Below, piece after piece: positions 21,258 through 31,571 of a stretch of DNA of 64,000 nt. Every line of letters begins with the position of its first letter. Position 1 is the stretch's first letter. Origin of the DNA: Rhipicephalus microplus (Eukaryota; Arthropoda; Arachnida; Ixodida; Ixodidae); assembly GCF_043290135.1 (NCBI RefSeq), contig NC_134710.1:137352155-137416154 (forward strand), written 5' to 3'. Made by a program: the position numbers and the translations under genes. Below the pieces are notes generated by a model. It made no database searches and was not told the origin of the DNA. It saw only the letters and a list, made by a program, of their open reading frames with translations.

Positions 21258-23524
21258 CTGTGAATGAAAAAATTATTGCAACTTATTACCTGTAATGTTT
21301 GCATAATCAAATATATTATATTACATTTTAAAAATCTGAATTTCTTGCCATTTCTGTTCTAAAAATACATGCTATTTGACTGAGCTTGCCGTCCGAAATT
21401 TTCATAAAATGAGATGCCATAGTGAAACATCAACTTTGACCACCTTCACCTTTTGCCGCTATCAGTGGGCATTGAAGTATGCCTAATCAAAATGAAAGCA
21501 CCACTAATTGAACCTGCGACAATTTGACACTAATCCACTAGGCATGTAAATGCACCTCTATATAAAAAGGTAGGTGCACCCATTAATGAGAGACAGCAGG
21601 GCCAGATCTCTGCGTAACAGTTTCAAACTGCAATTTAGAAACAGGGTGCTTGCTTTCAATGCAACGATGCCAGCAGCAACAAGTTATTTTGCTGTGAGTG
21701 GCCAGCTAAATGTTAACAAAGAAAACTTGACATAGCTGCATTTTGCTTCATAAAATGAAAGCTGGAATTAAAGAATTGGCATGTAAACCCACACGTCAAA
21801 AAAAAAACAAAATAACCAATTTTAGTATTTACTATGACAATTTGCCATTTGCCATTTATCAGATGTATATAGAATTCTGTTATTCACCACATTTCCAAAA
21901 GAAAAACTTGATACCTCCATCATAGGAATATGTAAAACACGAAAGCAAAATGTGTCCTCATAAGTAGTTTATTGTTTACTGTACATTGATATGCAAGATA
22001 GCTTATACATTGTCTATTGGCGTTTTACAGCTATAGCACCGCTTAAATTCATCCACGTGGACTCTTATTTACAAATCTCAATCCTCACGACTAACATCCA
22101 TCATTAATGAGATGCATGCGGTAGCTATAGTACATCAAAGAGTGGAACCAGAGCAAGCAAAACAGCCAGAAAATAGTGACTGATTGGACGCCGAACTTCG
22201 GCTAAGATCGCCTACTCATGGAGTTTCGAGTTATTGAACACCACTGCCTAACCAGAGGGAAACAGAACGCATGCTGTTTCTTCCCTTTGGCCCACGGTGC
22301 TTTGGCCGGCCACAGTTATTTGCGAAGCTAGCGTAACTGGGGAACGTGGAGTTAAAGCCAGGCAACGCTCGCGGGCGTCTCCTATTATTGCTATGTATAG
22401 ACGCTAGGAGCAACGCTGACGCTTGAGGTAAAGTCGATACCAGGGAGTTTGTTAAAATTGCAGTTGTATAGGAAACTCGACGAATGGGATGAACGCTTAG
22501 AAATTACTCATCAAAGGAACCAATCGCGGATGTCACTCATTATGCATTACTGCACTTCATCTAGAACAGTCCGAGAGGACACTGGTAGATATAAAAGGCA
22601 TATTTTTAAAGCCTACGAAGTTTGTGCCCCTGGCACACTTGATAGCATGCCCGGCATGTGTTGTCATGGGCCTAAAGTTCAACGGTTCAAATCCAGTTGA
22701 CAGAACTTTTTTTCCTTTGTCTTCTGATCACAAGTATTTTATGTCATTTTCGTGACTGAAGTAAGTCACTGAAGTCTTGGTGGACCCCAGCATAAAACAC
22801 TTTCATGCTAAAAACATGACAATTCATCAGGCAGGACATGATGCATCAAAATTTTTGTGAACGCTCAAACAGTATGCTATAATTTGCAGTCTGATATGTT
22901 CAGTTTTGTGTACACTGACATCTTCTGCCTTTAAGGTTCTGACAATTCTGTACAAACCCATTGAGCCTGCAAACTAAGTCCTGAGGGTCATTTACCGACT
23001 GATTTCAGCTCTACATAACTTAATTTATTGCAATGCTTTAAGCTGCGAATTACTCAGATATCTCCTACTTAGCCAAACGAATTTTTAACCGCCCATACAC
23101 AGAACATGCCCGGATAAAGCCAGGTCACCCTGGCTGCTAATCTGATTGGCTGATGGAATGCACAGGACTGGCTGGTAGGGTGCTGGCACCTGTTCCGCTT
23201 TTAGAAAATATTAAACACTCCATGATCATCTGTTGCCATACTGCGTGCATGCTGCTGGGCGCGCACTGTGTGATGGCCACGGAGACCGAGGGCAAATTGT
23301 CAATGTGCAATCTCCGAGGTCTAGAAAGGGCGAAGCTGAAATCGAGTGCATGCACCTAAGAGAACTGTGATCACAAGCAACGCCAGTGTCTCAAGTTTAG
23401 GAGGCTAGGCAGAGGCGAGAAGGAGGGAATGATATTGACCATGTTGCTAAACTTGTGATGCGAATAGTTTGATGATGCTCTAGCCTTAACTAACAAAACT
23501 TCAAACAATCGTTTCAGGGTCCTT
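21258..23524 (-). other. VAT1L intron, little recognisable
   Basis: This intron lies between exons 24420-24549 and 21042-21257. A B-box-like GGTTCAAATCC occurs at about 22683-22694, but no A box or cloverleaf is convincing around it. The plus frame at 22449-22700 has no domain. I see nothing else. Confidence 0.5.
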
Positions 23525-24292
23525 TTAAAGGGACACTAAAGAGCCAAACGATTTTTCACGTATTGGTGAAGTACAATTTTCTAATCCCAAAAACACCACT
23601 CTTACCAAGACCCAATGCTTCGTAAATGAGAAAATGTGCAAAAAGAAAATACCAGTGGAGATGTCACCTTGAGATTCCTGCACCAAACAACGTGACAAAT
23701 TTTTAAGACATCTACTGGGTCAGACGTACCTTCTATTAGATAAAAATGTAGTACATTATTGTGGGTACCATAATTCTAGAATGTGAAGTTTCTGAAAATT
23801 TCATCGAGGTAATGTCGCGAAAACACGAAAAATACATTTTGAAAACTTTAGTCACATGTGGGGATTTCAGTGTGAAATTTAAGCATGAAACTTCAACCTT
23901 GACTTTCTCTTTTAAGGAAGGAAAGAAAATAGGAGGAAAAGAACGGCAGGGAGGTTAACCAGCCTATAGACAGCCGGTTTGCTACCATGTGCATGGGAGG
24001 GGGAGGGGGAGATGAAAGAGCAGAGAGGGAAGAGAGATAAACACAGCCAATTCGGCAGCACACGCGCGCACACTCATTCATTGTCCAGTTTTGTCTTTCA
24101 CGGTGCGACTTGAACAAGCGGCTGTAACAGCAATGTCAGTGTCGCGTAGAAATTTCAACACAGCTTTTGTCGCCTTCTGTTGCAATGTTATGATCAACTT
24201 ATTATAATGGAACACACTGCATTAGAGTTCTCAGACTCTCAGAGTGCACTGTCAGTTTAAACTAACTCATTGTTTCATTAGTGTCCCTTTAA
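23525..24292 (-). mobile_element. TTAA MITE (AGGGACACTAA ends)
   Basis: TTAAAGGGACACTAA at 23525-23539 is repeated exactly inverted at 24278-24292. Both ends carry TTAA outside AGGGACACTAA, which fits a TTAA target duplication with an 11-bp or longer TIR. The interior has no transposase. Inner blocks (for example a CAAGGTTGAAGTTTCAT-type stretch, inverted here) also occur in the opposite orientation in the element at 53428-54344, so the two are copies of one family. A second repeat lies inside at about 23920-24130. Confidence 0.75.
23920..24130 (-). mobile_element. Second SINE type inside the MITE (GGCAGGGAGGTTAACCAG repeat)
   Basis: GGCAGGGAGGTTAACCAG, then CAGCCGGTTTGCTACC, a G/A-rich stretch, and CACGGTGCGACTTGAACAAG form a unit that I recognise as a common tick dispersed repeat. 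It interrupts the MITE at 23525-24292, so it inserted after the MITE. Its exact ends are uncertain. Confidence 0.55.
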
Positions 24293-24419
24293 GTTCGACG
24301 AACAAACCTGAACCGTTCTAGAAGGAGCAATTTCAAATCAGTGGCACATAGGCACTGGGACACATAAAAAATGAATTATTCAATTTATTTCAAACCTTAA
24401 TGCATCGTGCGCAACTCAC

Positions 24420-24549
24420 TTTAAAATCTGTTACGCCTTCACCCACAGCCTCCACCTCGCCAGAGCATTCAAATCCCATGATGAACGGTGTCTTTGGAAG
24501 GTTGTCAAGAGCCCCTTGTCGCACCATAAGGTCCAGGAAATTGAGCCCA
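24420..24549 (-). CDS. VAT1L: VAT1L-like protein, exon CGLNFLDLMVRQG
   Basis: This is a 130-nt exon. The acceptor is TTGCAG before TGGGCTCAA and the donor is GTGAGT after GATTTTAAA. The first base completes a split cysteine codon and the exon ends in phase 0. It encodes (C)GLNFLDLMVRQGALDN, then PKTPFIMGFECSGEVEAVGEGVTDFK. GLNFxDLMVRQG and GFECSG are diagnostic of VAT1/VAT1L and form the core of the GroES-like domain. In human VAT1L this exon begins near residue 78, so about 77 N-terminal residues, including the start codon, must lie upstream. I did not find them between here and 64000. The promoter and the start are therefore unknown. Confidence 0.95.
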
Positions 24550-24633
24550 CTGCAATGAATATCACAACAGTAAGAGAAATATTCTTGTGTACACACACAC
24601 GAACTGCTACATCATACCACAGTTTTTTATTTT

Positions 24634-24867
24634 GATTGATATGTGGAGTTTAACGTCTCAAAACCATCATGATTATGAGAGACGCCGTAGTGGAGGGCTT
24701 TGGAAATTTTGACCACCTGGGGTTATTTAACGTGCACCCAAATTGAGTACATAGGCCTACAGTATTTTCGCCTCCATAGAAAATGCAGCCGCCGCAGCCA
24801 GGATTTGATCCCACAACCTGCGGTTCAGCAGCAGAGTACCTTAGCCACTAGACCACTGCGGCGGGGC
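24634..24867 (-). mobile_element. Ruka-like SINE, full length
   Basis: On the minus strand it runs from a tRNA-like head (GCCCCGCCGCAGTGGTCTAG... then GGTTGTGGGATCAAATCC-like B box) through the body to ...CACATATCAATCAAA. A box and B box resemble RNA polymerase III promoter elements. No clear target duplication is visible. It lies just upstream of the VAT1L exon 24420-24549, in an intron. Confidence 0.9.
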
Positions 24868-26179
24868 CACATTCAGAAAATTTAGACCACTAGTGCATAA
24901 ACATGCATAAATGCATGCATAACCTATAAATACCTAGTTCAGGAAGTGGCTTCAGGCAACTAATTACACTTCAGTGCAACACACTGCACACAATTCATTA
25001 AGCAAGCGGGGATGGTTCCCACAAAATTGTGCCTGATGAAAAATTTCGGCAAAAGTGGCTCCCACACAAAGGTACGTGCAAGGCCATATAGTCCTGCATG
25101 GCCATCTGTGTCATTGCATTAGCAATATATTATATGCAGGTTATGGCCATTTTCTTAAATCGCATGGTCTAAATTATCGTGCATAGTCTAAATTATATGT
25201 AAATGAAAAGAAAATTCCTAAGAAACTGCAGGAAGCTTTCAGTAAAGAATAACTGCTGCAGTAGAAATAAATTATTTTCTTCATTTAACCTATGTCCCAG
25301 TTGTCTAATAACATTATGCTGCTTTGGTGGCATACTGTCCCTGCTTGACTTAACTGGTGGAAATTCGAACACCTGTTTGTACAGTAATTGCAATGCAAGA
25401 TGGGTCCAAACAGCAAGCAATGTTTGAAGTTGTTACACCAGTGCAGATGTTGTATACTTGATGAAACCTTATTTGTTGAAGGGTCACAACATGGCCATGC
25501 TATTAGTTTCATTTGGCAGAACTACGCAGTCCTCAGCATTAGTGTTGAGTGCTTTTAAAATGAAACTGGCCAACATCTGCCAATTTCACTTGGGTCACTC
25601 TGCGGTCTCCTCTCAGAGTAGATGGTTCCTCGCTAGTCAGAGAAGAGAAATTAACTTTTGACACTGGAATAGTAACTTCAGCTTAGCAGCTCGACATGCT
25701 ATCCCATTTACCACAATTATAAGCATGAAGAACATTCATTGCACATGCAGGCTGTCATCAGTGTTGACCGAATATTTCAATGCACAGGAAGGTGGCACCA
25801 GCTCTTGGTACATCAGGGAGGATGAACAATTCCCCCTATGCATTCAACACAAGGTTACTCTCCTACACTATTAGCTGAAGTAGCCCTCCACACATTATTG
25901 ATAGCATGGGTGAAAAAAAGAATGAACCAATCCGAGCAACAACCACAAGGGTTAAGGAAGAATATAAGCATTTTATGATAAATCAAAAGGAACTGCTTTA
26001 CTGCTTGAAAAGGTTGGGTTGCCTTAGAATGTGTAGTTATAAAGAGATTCAGTAGCATGGGAAAGTGAGAAAATAAAACAGCATGTTTTAATTGAATGCG
26101 ATAATATCCACCAGGGTTTATGTTTGGGCACTAGCCTACTGAAGCCTTGGGTTTTATGAAAAGCACAGGTGAACAGGTC
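24868..26179. other. Non-coding stretch, nothing recognised
   Basis: This AT-rich DNA is probably within the first VAT1L intron. The overlapping frames at 25193-25512 on both strands have no domain. Confidence 0.5.
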
Positions 26180-26229
26180 CACAATAAAAGTAAGTAAAAA
26201 AAGTCAGTTTCGCAAAAAGGGCGAAGCAA

Positions 26230-26480
26230 TGAATGCGATAGCAACATGTTCGAATGTTTCAGTCCATGTTGTGATAACTGTGGCAACATTAGAGACAGTG
26301 GAACACATACTACTAGTATGCCCCGCATACTGCTTTGAGAGGCAACTGTTCGAAAAAGAAATTGACATAATCTGATACAAACAATTGTCATCGCACAACA
26401 TATTAGGCCCTGTACGTGGACCTTCTAAACATAGTCGGGTCATACTGTCATTGATCAATTATCTGATTTTAGCCATGTCT
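26230..26480 (+). pseudogene. LINE C-terminal fragment with broken zinc-finger motif
   Basis: The plus strand encodes CCDNCGNI and, after a frame change, ETVEHILLVCPAYCFERQLFEKEI. Together these follow the C-x2-C...H-x4-C pattern at the C-terminus of arthropod non-LTR reverse transcriptases (Jockey/R1/CR1 groups). A frameshift at about 26285 and later stops show that it is dead. Confidence 0.6.
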
Positions 26481-26495
26481 GAAGGCTCTAATAAT

Positions 26496-26638
26496 ACATC
26501 TTGTATAAAAAAAAGCCTTTATTCGATGTCAGTAACCACTATAGCGAAATAAAAAAAAACTAGCACTAAGGGAAGTGGGGCTCGAACCCGGGACCGCTGT
26601 ATGGCAGCCTAGTATACTACCACTGAGCCACTCCGATG
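26496..26638 (-). mobile_element. tRNA-Gly-headed SINE (target of the LINE)
   Basis: On the minus strand it reads CATCGGAGTGGCTCAGTGGT with a perfect A box (TGGCTCAGTGG), an anticodon-loop-like CTGCCATA, and a B box GGTTCGAGCCC. It continues into a T-run and TATTTCGCTATAGTGGTTAC, as in the SINE body at the window start. The head resembles tRNA-Gly(GCC) in the D arm, anticodon loop and T arm, but the D and T stems no longer pair fully. It is thus a retroposed pseudo-tRNA head rather than a working tRNA. The LINE at 26639-31554 splits off its first 17 bp as a target duplication. Confidence 0.65.
26622..26638. repeat. Target-site duplication of the LINE, 3' side
   Basis: ACTGAGCCACTCCGATG is exactly repeated at 31555-31571. 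It borders the A-rich tail of the LINE. Confidence 0.95.
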
Positions 26639-26760
26639 TTTTTTTTTTTCTTTCTTTATTGCCTGTTTACATACAACATTCACAAACATATATACATCAA
26701 ACAAATTAGAAACATGAAAGAAAAAAAAAGAGGTAAAAAGCATCATATTTAACAGGCTTT

Positions 26761-28125
26761 TTAAAATTCCTTCCTCTGTAGAAGGCTTTCTACTTGATGA
26801 AGCCATTCGGGCACCTCTTGTTGAAACTTTTGAGCTTCCACGAACGAACAGACAGATTGAAAGAAATATTGCCTGACCGGACGTGCATTAACATCAGCAT
26901 GGCGCACCGCCATTCTAGATTGCCATATACCGTGCAGGCCCAGTAACATAACTAGGTCGAAAGGTATTCCTTCTTCATTTGATACTGGTAGAAATCTGAT
27001 GCCATAGGCATCGAGAGGCAGATCCTTTTTCAAAGTCCTTTGGAGAACATCCCAGAAAAAGACGGCATCCCAGCAGTCCAGGAAAACATGTTCAATTGTT
27101 TCCGGCTTTTTGCAGAGAAGGCAATCGACACCCCAAGGAACGAATAAGCCTTTTTCTTGCATCCATGTTTTCACGGGCAAGGTCCCAGTGTGCAACTTAA
27201 AGAAAAAGGATTTCGCTCCAGGTGTTACCTCCATTTTTTTAACACGGCTTAAGACATTTTGGCCTGGGCCTACACGGTATAATGCTCTATATAGGGAAAC
27301 AGGAAGAACTGTTTCTACTAAATCTTTGTATAACTTTTTACGCGAAACCGTACTGAGGTATTCCAATGAAAAACGCGTTTTTAGAAAGAGACATGAATCA
27401 ACAACTTCTTTTAAGAAACCTCTAACACTTGCTTTCATGTGAACAGATGCTACCACAAATTCTGGCAACCGTCTTCCAAGCCTAAGCTGTATAACAGTAC
27501 GTATGAATGGGTCTCGATTATTTCGGAAAAACATAAACCGATTAACTAACTGACGAAGGTACAAATGACACAGACCAAGTCCTCCAGAGCGAACCCGTCT
27601 GAATAAGTTAGTTCTACTTGTTCGCTCCCAAGAAGAACCCCACAAGAAAACAGCAAATATTCGATGAAGCTTCTGTAGATTCACACGTGAACAATGCATT
27701 ACCTGAAGGACATACCAGAGCTTACTGACTAAAAATACGTTACAAAATGTCGCTCTGGCGAAAATTGATAGCTGGAAACCATTGAGTTTTTCAGCTTTTT
27801 CTCGTAGCTCCACGGCCTGACGCCGCCAGTACGGTTCACTGTCACAATAATATTCTAATGGCACACCTAGGTATCGTACCGGAGTAGTAGTCCATGAAAT
27901 ACCAGCCACAAATTGTGGAGTCACAGGCCATTCGCCGTGCCAGTAACCCAGGCACTTGCTCCAGTTTACCAAACTACCACTTGCATTACAATAAAGGTTC
28001 ACAATTTTTATGGTTTCAGCGATACTATCATAATCTTTACAAAACACAGCTATATCATCTGCGTATGCCAGTACCCGTACTTCAGTTTCTTGTAGTTTGT
28101 ACCCCACTATGTTATTGCTTTTCAT
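26761..28125 (-). pseudogene. LINE ORF2, 3' part (YADD motif and C-terminus)
   Basis: This open frame of 454 codons continues ORF2 after a frameshift. AYADDIAVF at residues 20-28 is the catalytic reverse transcriptase motif with its two aspartates. The thumb and C-terminal part follow. A C-x2-C-x7-H-x4-C motif (Cys335, Cys338, His346, Cys351, in CLLCKKPETIEHVFLDC) is the cysteine-rich domain found at the end of L1/Tx1-type ORF2 proteins. The first ATG of the frame is not a genuine start. In a working element this part would be fused to the frame at 28112-30307. Confidence 0.9.
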
Positions 28126-30307
28126 GACTTTTTGGCAAAATGACTATATAAATTGAAAAAAGGAGGGAAGACAAAGGGCAGCCTTGTCGTACAAAACGTC
28201 TGACATTAATTCGTTTCCCAAGAACTTTGTTGATGATTAGCCGAGTTTTACATCCAGTATATGCCATTGGAACTGTATCTCGAATTACTTTGCCAACATT
28301 GACATAGTCTAACAAAAGAAAAAGAATTTCGTGCGGTACTCGGTCAAATGCTTTTTCTAAATCTATCTGGATCATCACGATGTGATCATTTGTGGCATCG
28401 CAGCACTCCAATACACTTCGTGCCTTGTGAATGTTTGTGAATATAGTGCGCCGTTTGATCCCACATGTCTGGTGGTCGCCTACAATGTTATTAATAACTG
28501 TCTGCAGTCTCCTTGCTAGCACTTTCATCAAAATCTTGTAGTCGATATTTGAGAGACTAATTGGCCTGTACAATTTCACTTCACGTAATTTAACTGCGTC
28601 CTCAGTTTTTGGTATTAAAATAGTATGAGATAGCAGAAAAAAAGGTGGCAAAGTCTTTATGTCTAAGGCTTCGTTAAAAACCGCTGCCAGGATCGGTGCT
28701 AGTTCGTGTTTGAATTCCTTATAAAATGCGGCTGTTAAGCCATCAGGTCCTGGGGACTTTCCCAAATGGAGGGCAATGATTGCTTTTGTCACTTCCGGTT
28801 CAGAAATAGGACATTCTAGGCTGTCTTTCCTGCAGTCCTCAACCTTTGGCATTAATTTTAAAAATTCATTCTTGAATTCATCTACATTTACTTTACATTT
28901 ATCAAATAAAGTGGTGTAGTACTCGTTGAAAGCATCCTCTATATATCTTCGTTCACTTGTAACGTTACCCATGTATTCAATCTGATGTATAACATTCCGC
29001 TGAGCGTTTCGTTTTTCGAGACCAAGCATTCTTTTGGTCGGTTTCTCTCCTACGGTCATTTTCTCTGCCCTTGCCCTTATTTGTGCACCACGATACTTCT
29101 CATCAATTTGTTCCAATTTGGACTTTACTGACCTTATATCATTTGTGAATAAGCCTGGCGTTTTGCTGTCCTCTGCTAGCAGTTCTTTGAGATTTAAATG
29201 TAGGGTTCTTTCTTCTTCACTCTTTCCGTGTTTTATTACACATGAGCGTTCTATAGCTATCAACTTTATATTCTGTTTAAATTGTTCCCACTTCACTCCG
29301 TATTTTTGGTCTCCACTATCTATGTTTGCCAACTCCTCTCGAACACTGTCCATAAATTTTTCATCTTCCAAGAGATTAGAATTCAGCTTCCACGTGTCCC
29401 AGTTAAATACTGGTCTACGTCTATTCCTTTTACCTATTACAAATGATACTAAGCAATGATCACTAAATGAAATAGGGAGGACATTGTACTCACTGATAAT
29501 CGGAATTAAATCCAGTGATACGTAGGCCCTATCTAGGCGCGCATGACTGGAGCCTTGGAAATGCGTATACAGTGTTGATCCTTTACCAATACACTCTGCA
29601 ACATCCTCAAGGTCTAAGTCAGAAATTAGATTCGTTAACGCGACTGTGCTTGAGTCGTTGAAATTGGATGTACTTGTTTTATCATCGGCACTGATCACAC
29701 AATTAAAATCTCCCATAAGGATGACTATGCGATCGCATTCACAATAAGTACGAATTTCGTCGAAAGTTACACATCGTTCATCAACTTTAAGAGGTGCATA
29801 TAAACAAATCACTCGCCAATTAAGAGAAAAAAAGCTCAAATCACATACAACAAACCTTCCGGATGAGTCAGACGTGACGTTTTCAACACTGGCACCTAAA
29901 CTATTCCGCACAAAGATCACACACCCTGCCGACCTACCCACTGCATGACTGACGCTGGCGGTGTAGCGTCCGGTGAAACGTTGCAGTAGGCTCTCGGTGG
30001 CGTCCACGCTCTCCACTTTGGTTTCCTGAACTGCAATAATGTCCAGGTCTTGGTCCATGGCTAGTCTGTAGAGCTGAGTCTGTTTCTTCCTGGAAGCCAG
30101 TCCTCGTATATTGAGCGTCGCTGCTTTCACGAACCCGCTCAGCGACGTGATCGGTGAGCGGGTCCAAGCTGAGAGCCCTGCACGTTCACTTGTTGGGCTC
30201 TCGTCGTCCAGGGCGGATCCATGTTGTTCACCTTTAGTTTGAGCGGCCATCGTCGCGTTTGAGCGACGACGACCGTTGGCGGGCAGCGTTTCGTTTCTTG
30301 CCTCCAC
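28112..30307 (-). pseudogene. LINE ORF2, 5' part (endonuclease and reverse transcriptase)
   Basis: This is a 731-codon frame. The endonuclease domain (about residues 60-290) shows TLNIRGL (Asn66), QETKVES (Glu95), GDFNC (Asp200, Asn202), LDR (259-260) and SFSDH (Asp283, His284), the catalytic set of apurinic-type LINE endonucleases. The reverse transcriptase shows GKSPGPDG (517-523), ILIPK, LYRPISLSNIDYKILMK (579-595), QIDLEKAFDRV (Asp649 catalytic) and RQGCPLSSLLFSIYI (707-721). It then runs out of frame within about ten codons and stops before the YADD box, which lies in the next frame. The enzyme would nick target DNA and copy the LINE RNA in place. ORF2 begins inside the end of ORF1 (74-bp overlap). 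Confidence 0.92.
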
Positions 30308-31517
30308 TGACCACCTTCCACTGCATTTCCGACTTTACTTGCGTTTCGTCTACTTGAGCACCGTCGTCTGAATCGCGACGGCGTTTTGCAGACGCCGATT
30401 CTAATTCCATGCTTAAGGTATCCAGGTCACTAGGCAAATCCTCATTTTCGTGTGTTTTGTTCGCCAAAGAGTGCTGTGAAGCCGAGTTTAGAGGAGTCGA
30501 AGCAGCGTTGGCCTGGGACGCCGGCGTTTCAGGGCGCGTTGCTTGCAGCTGTGACGCGGCGTGCATCGTAGGCGCAGGACGCGTCTCTTCGCTAGTCGTT
30601 GGGGCCGCTTGACTTCCCATCTTCCGTTCGGCGTTCGTGTCCGGGGCTGAAGAAACTTGCTTGCTTTTCCCCAGCACCGGCGTGTCGTCCGATGTCGTCT
30701 GCTTCTGTGGTATCGCAGGCAAAGACGCTTGTTCAGATTCCTCCTCATCCATGAGAAGTTCACTCTGTTGAGTCTCTGGTCGTCGCCCTGCAGCTCGTGC
30801 GTATGAACGGTTACACTCATCCTGCTCATGACCGAAAGAGTGGCATTCGCTGCACCTTGGGACCTTACTATCGCGTCGCATATGCCCCGTGCTTCGGCAC
30901 CGCAAGCACAAAGGCGGTCTTCCCGGCACTACGACCAGTGCTGTACTGCTGCCAATACGCACCTGATGGGGCAGTTGATCCACAGAAACGCCATCTCGTA
31001 GTTGCATGCGTATTACACGAGTGGTCGATTCAACTCCTTCAAAATCCTCAACTCTCCATCGGTCATCGGTCACCTCCTTGACGTCGCCGTATTCATAGAA
31101 GGCACGTCGAATAGCGTCTTTTGTAACATCGAACGCTAGCCAGTGCAATTTCATTTTAACTTCTTGCCGCGTCGGGTCAATGACGAGACATACCCGGTCT
31201 TTAACTTTGATAACGCCTGCGTCTGTCAGCGCTTTCTTTGCTTCCACGGTCTTCATGTTCAATAGCCACACGTGCGACATCCGATATGCTCCAATGCCAC
31301 TTACTTGCTGTATGACGCCTAAATCTTTAAGAGGTTTCCTGAAGTCGTCGATGCGGTACGGTCGGCCGCTGACGTCGCAGTGTAGAGCTACTGCTCGACG
31401 CATCGCTTCACCTGATGGCAACGAAGGCAGAATAATCCTGTAGTCCTTTGGAACGAGGGGAGACGCTGTACCGCGGCAGGCGTCGGCCGCTGTTGCTGCT
31501 CGGGATGAGCTTTCCAT
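30234..31517 (-). CDS. LINE ORF1 protein (RRM-like and CCHC)
   Basis: I start ORF1 at the ATG at 31517 (MESSSRAATAADACRG), giving 428 codons. The longer frame that starts at 31598 reads through the target duplication into host flank, so its first 27 codons are not part of the element. An RRM-like stretch (KLHWLAFDVTKDAIRRAF...GDVKEV) precedes two knuckles. The first reads C-x2-C-x4-H-x4-S (CLRCRSTGHMRRDS), with Ser where Cys is expected; the second, CSECHSFGHEQDEC, is intact. The C-terminal third is Ser/Thr/Gln-rich and low in complexity. ORF1 proteins of this type bind the LINE RNA in ribonucleoprotein particles. Confidence 0.88.
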   Translation of the reverse strand: MESSSRAATAADACRGTASPLVPKDYRIILPSLPSGEAMRRAVALHCDVSGRPYRIDDFRKPLKDLGVIQQVSGIGAYRMSHVWLLNMKTVEAKKALTDAGVIKVKDRVCLVIDPTRQEVKMKLHWLAFDVTKDAIRRAFYEYGDVKEVTDDRWRVEDFEGVESTTRVIRMQLRDGVSVDQLPHQVRIGSSTALVVVPGRPPLCLRCRSTGHMRRDSKVPRCSECHSFGHEQDECNRSYARAAGRRPETQQSELLMDEEESEQASLPAIPQKQTTSDDTPVLGKSKQVSSAPDTNAERKMGSQAAPTTSEETRPAPTMHAASQLQATRPETPASQANAASTPLNSASQHSLANKTHENEDLPSDLDTLSMELESASAKRRRDSDDGAQVDETQVKSEMQWKVVSGGKKRNAARQRSSSLKRDDGRSN

Positions 31518-31554
31518 CCTGCGTCCGCACGCGTCGGTGACCAGAAGCAGAATG

Positions 31555-31571
31555 ACTGAGCCACTCCGATG
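31555..31571. repeat. Target-site duplication of the LINE, 5' side
   Basis: ACTGAGCCACTCCGATG is identical to 26622-26638. It follows the 5' end of the LINE (on the minus strand) and is then followed by unrelated host DNA. Confidence 0.95.

Larger units (their letters stand above)
26639..31554 (-). mobile_element. L1/Tx1-type non-LTR retrotransposon, nearly complete
   Basis: The 4916-bp unit is flanked by an exact 17-bp duplication (26622-26638 and 31555-31571). On the minus strand it has a short leader of about 40 bp, ORF1 with zinc knuckle(s), an overlapping ORF2 with apurinic-type endonuclease and reverse transcriptase, and a 3' end with AATAAA and an A-rich tail (AATAAAGAAAGAAAAAAAAA). 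The combination of RPISLSNIDYKILMKVL, a cysteine-rich C-terminus and CCHC ORF1 places it in the L1/Tx1 group rather than RTE or CR1. It is inactive because ORF2 has a frameshift at about 28130-28150 and ORF1 has a damaged zinc knuckle. Confidence 0.9.

Noticed and set aside
22651..22700. tRNA-like B box GGTTCAAATCC
   Set aside because: No matching A box or cloverleaf could be formed upstream.
26578..26638. Functional tRNA-Gly gene
   Set aside because: A and B boxes are good, but the D and T stems do not pair fully, the acceptor stem has no 3' partner, and the sequence runs into a SINE body.
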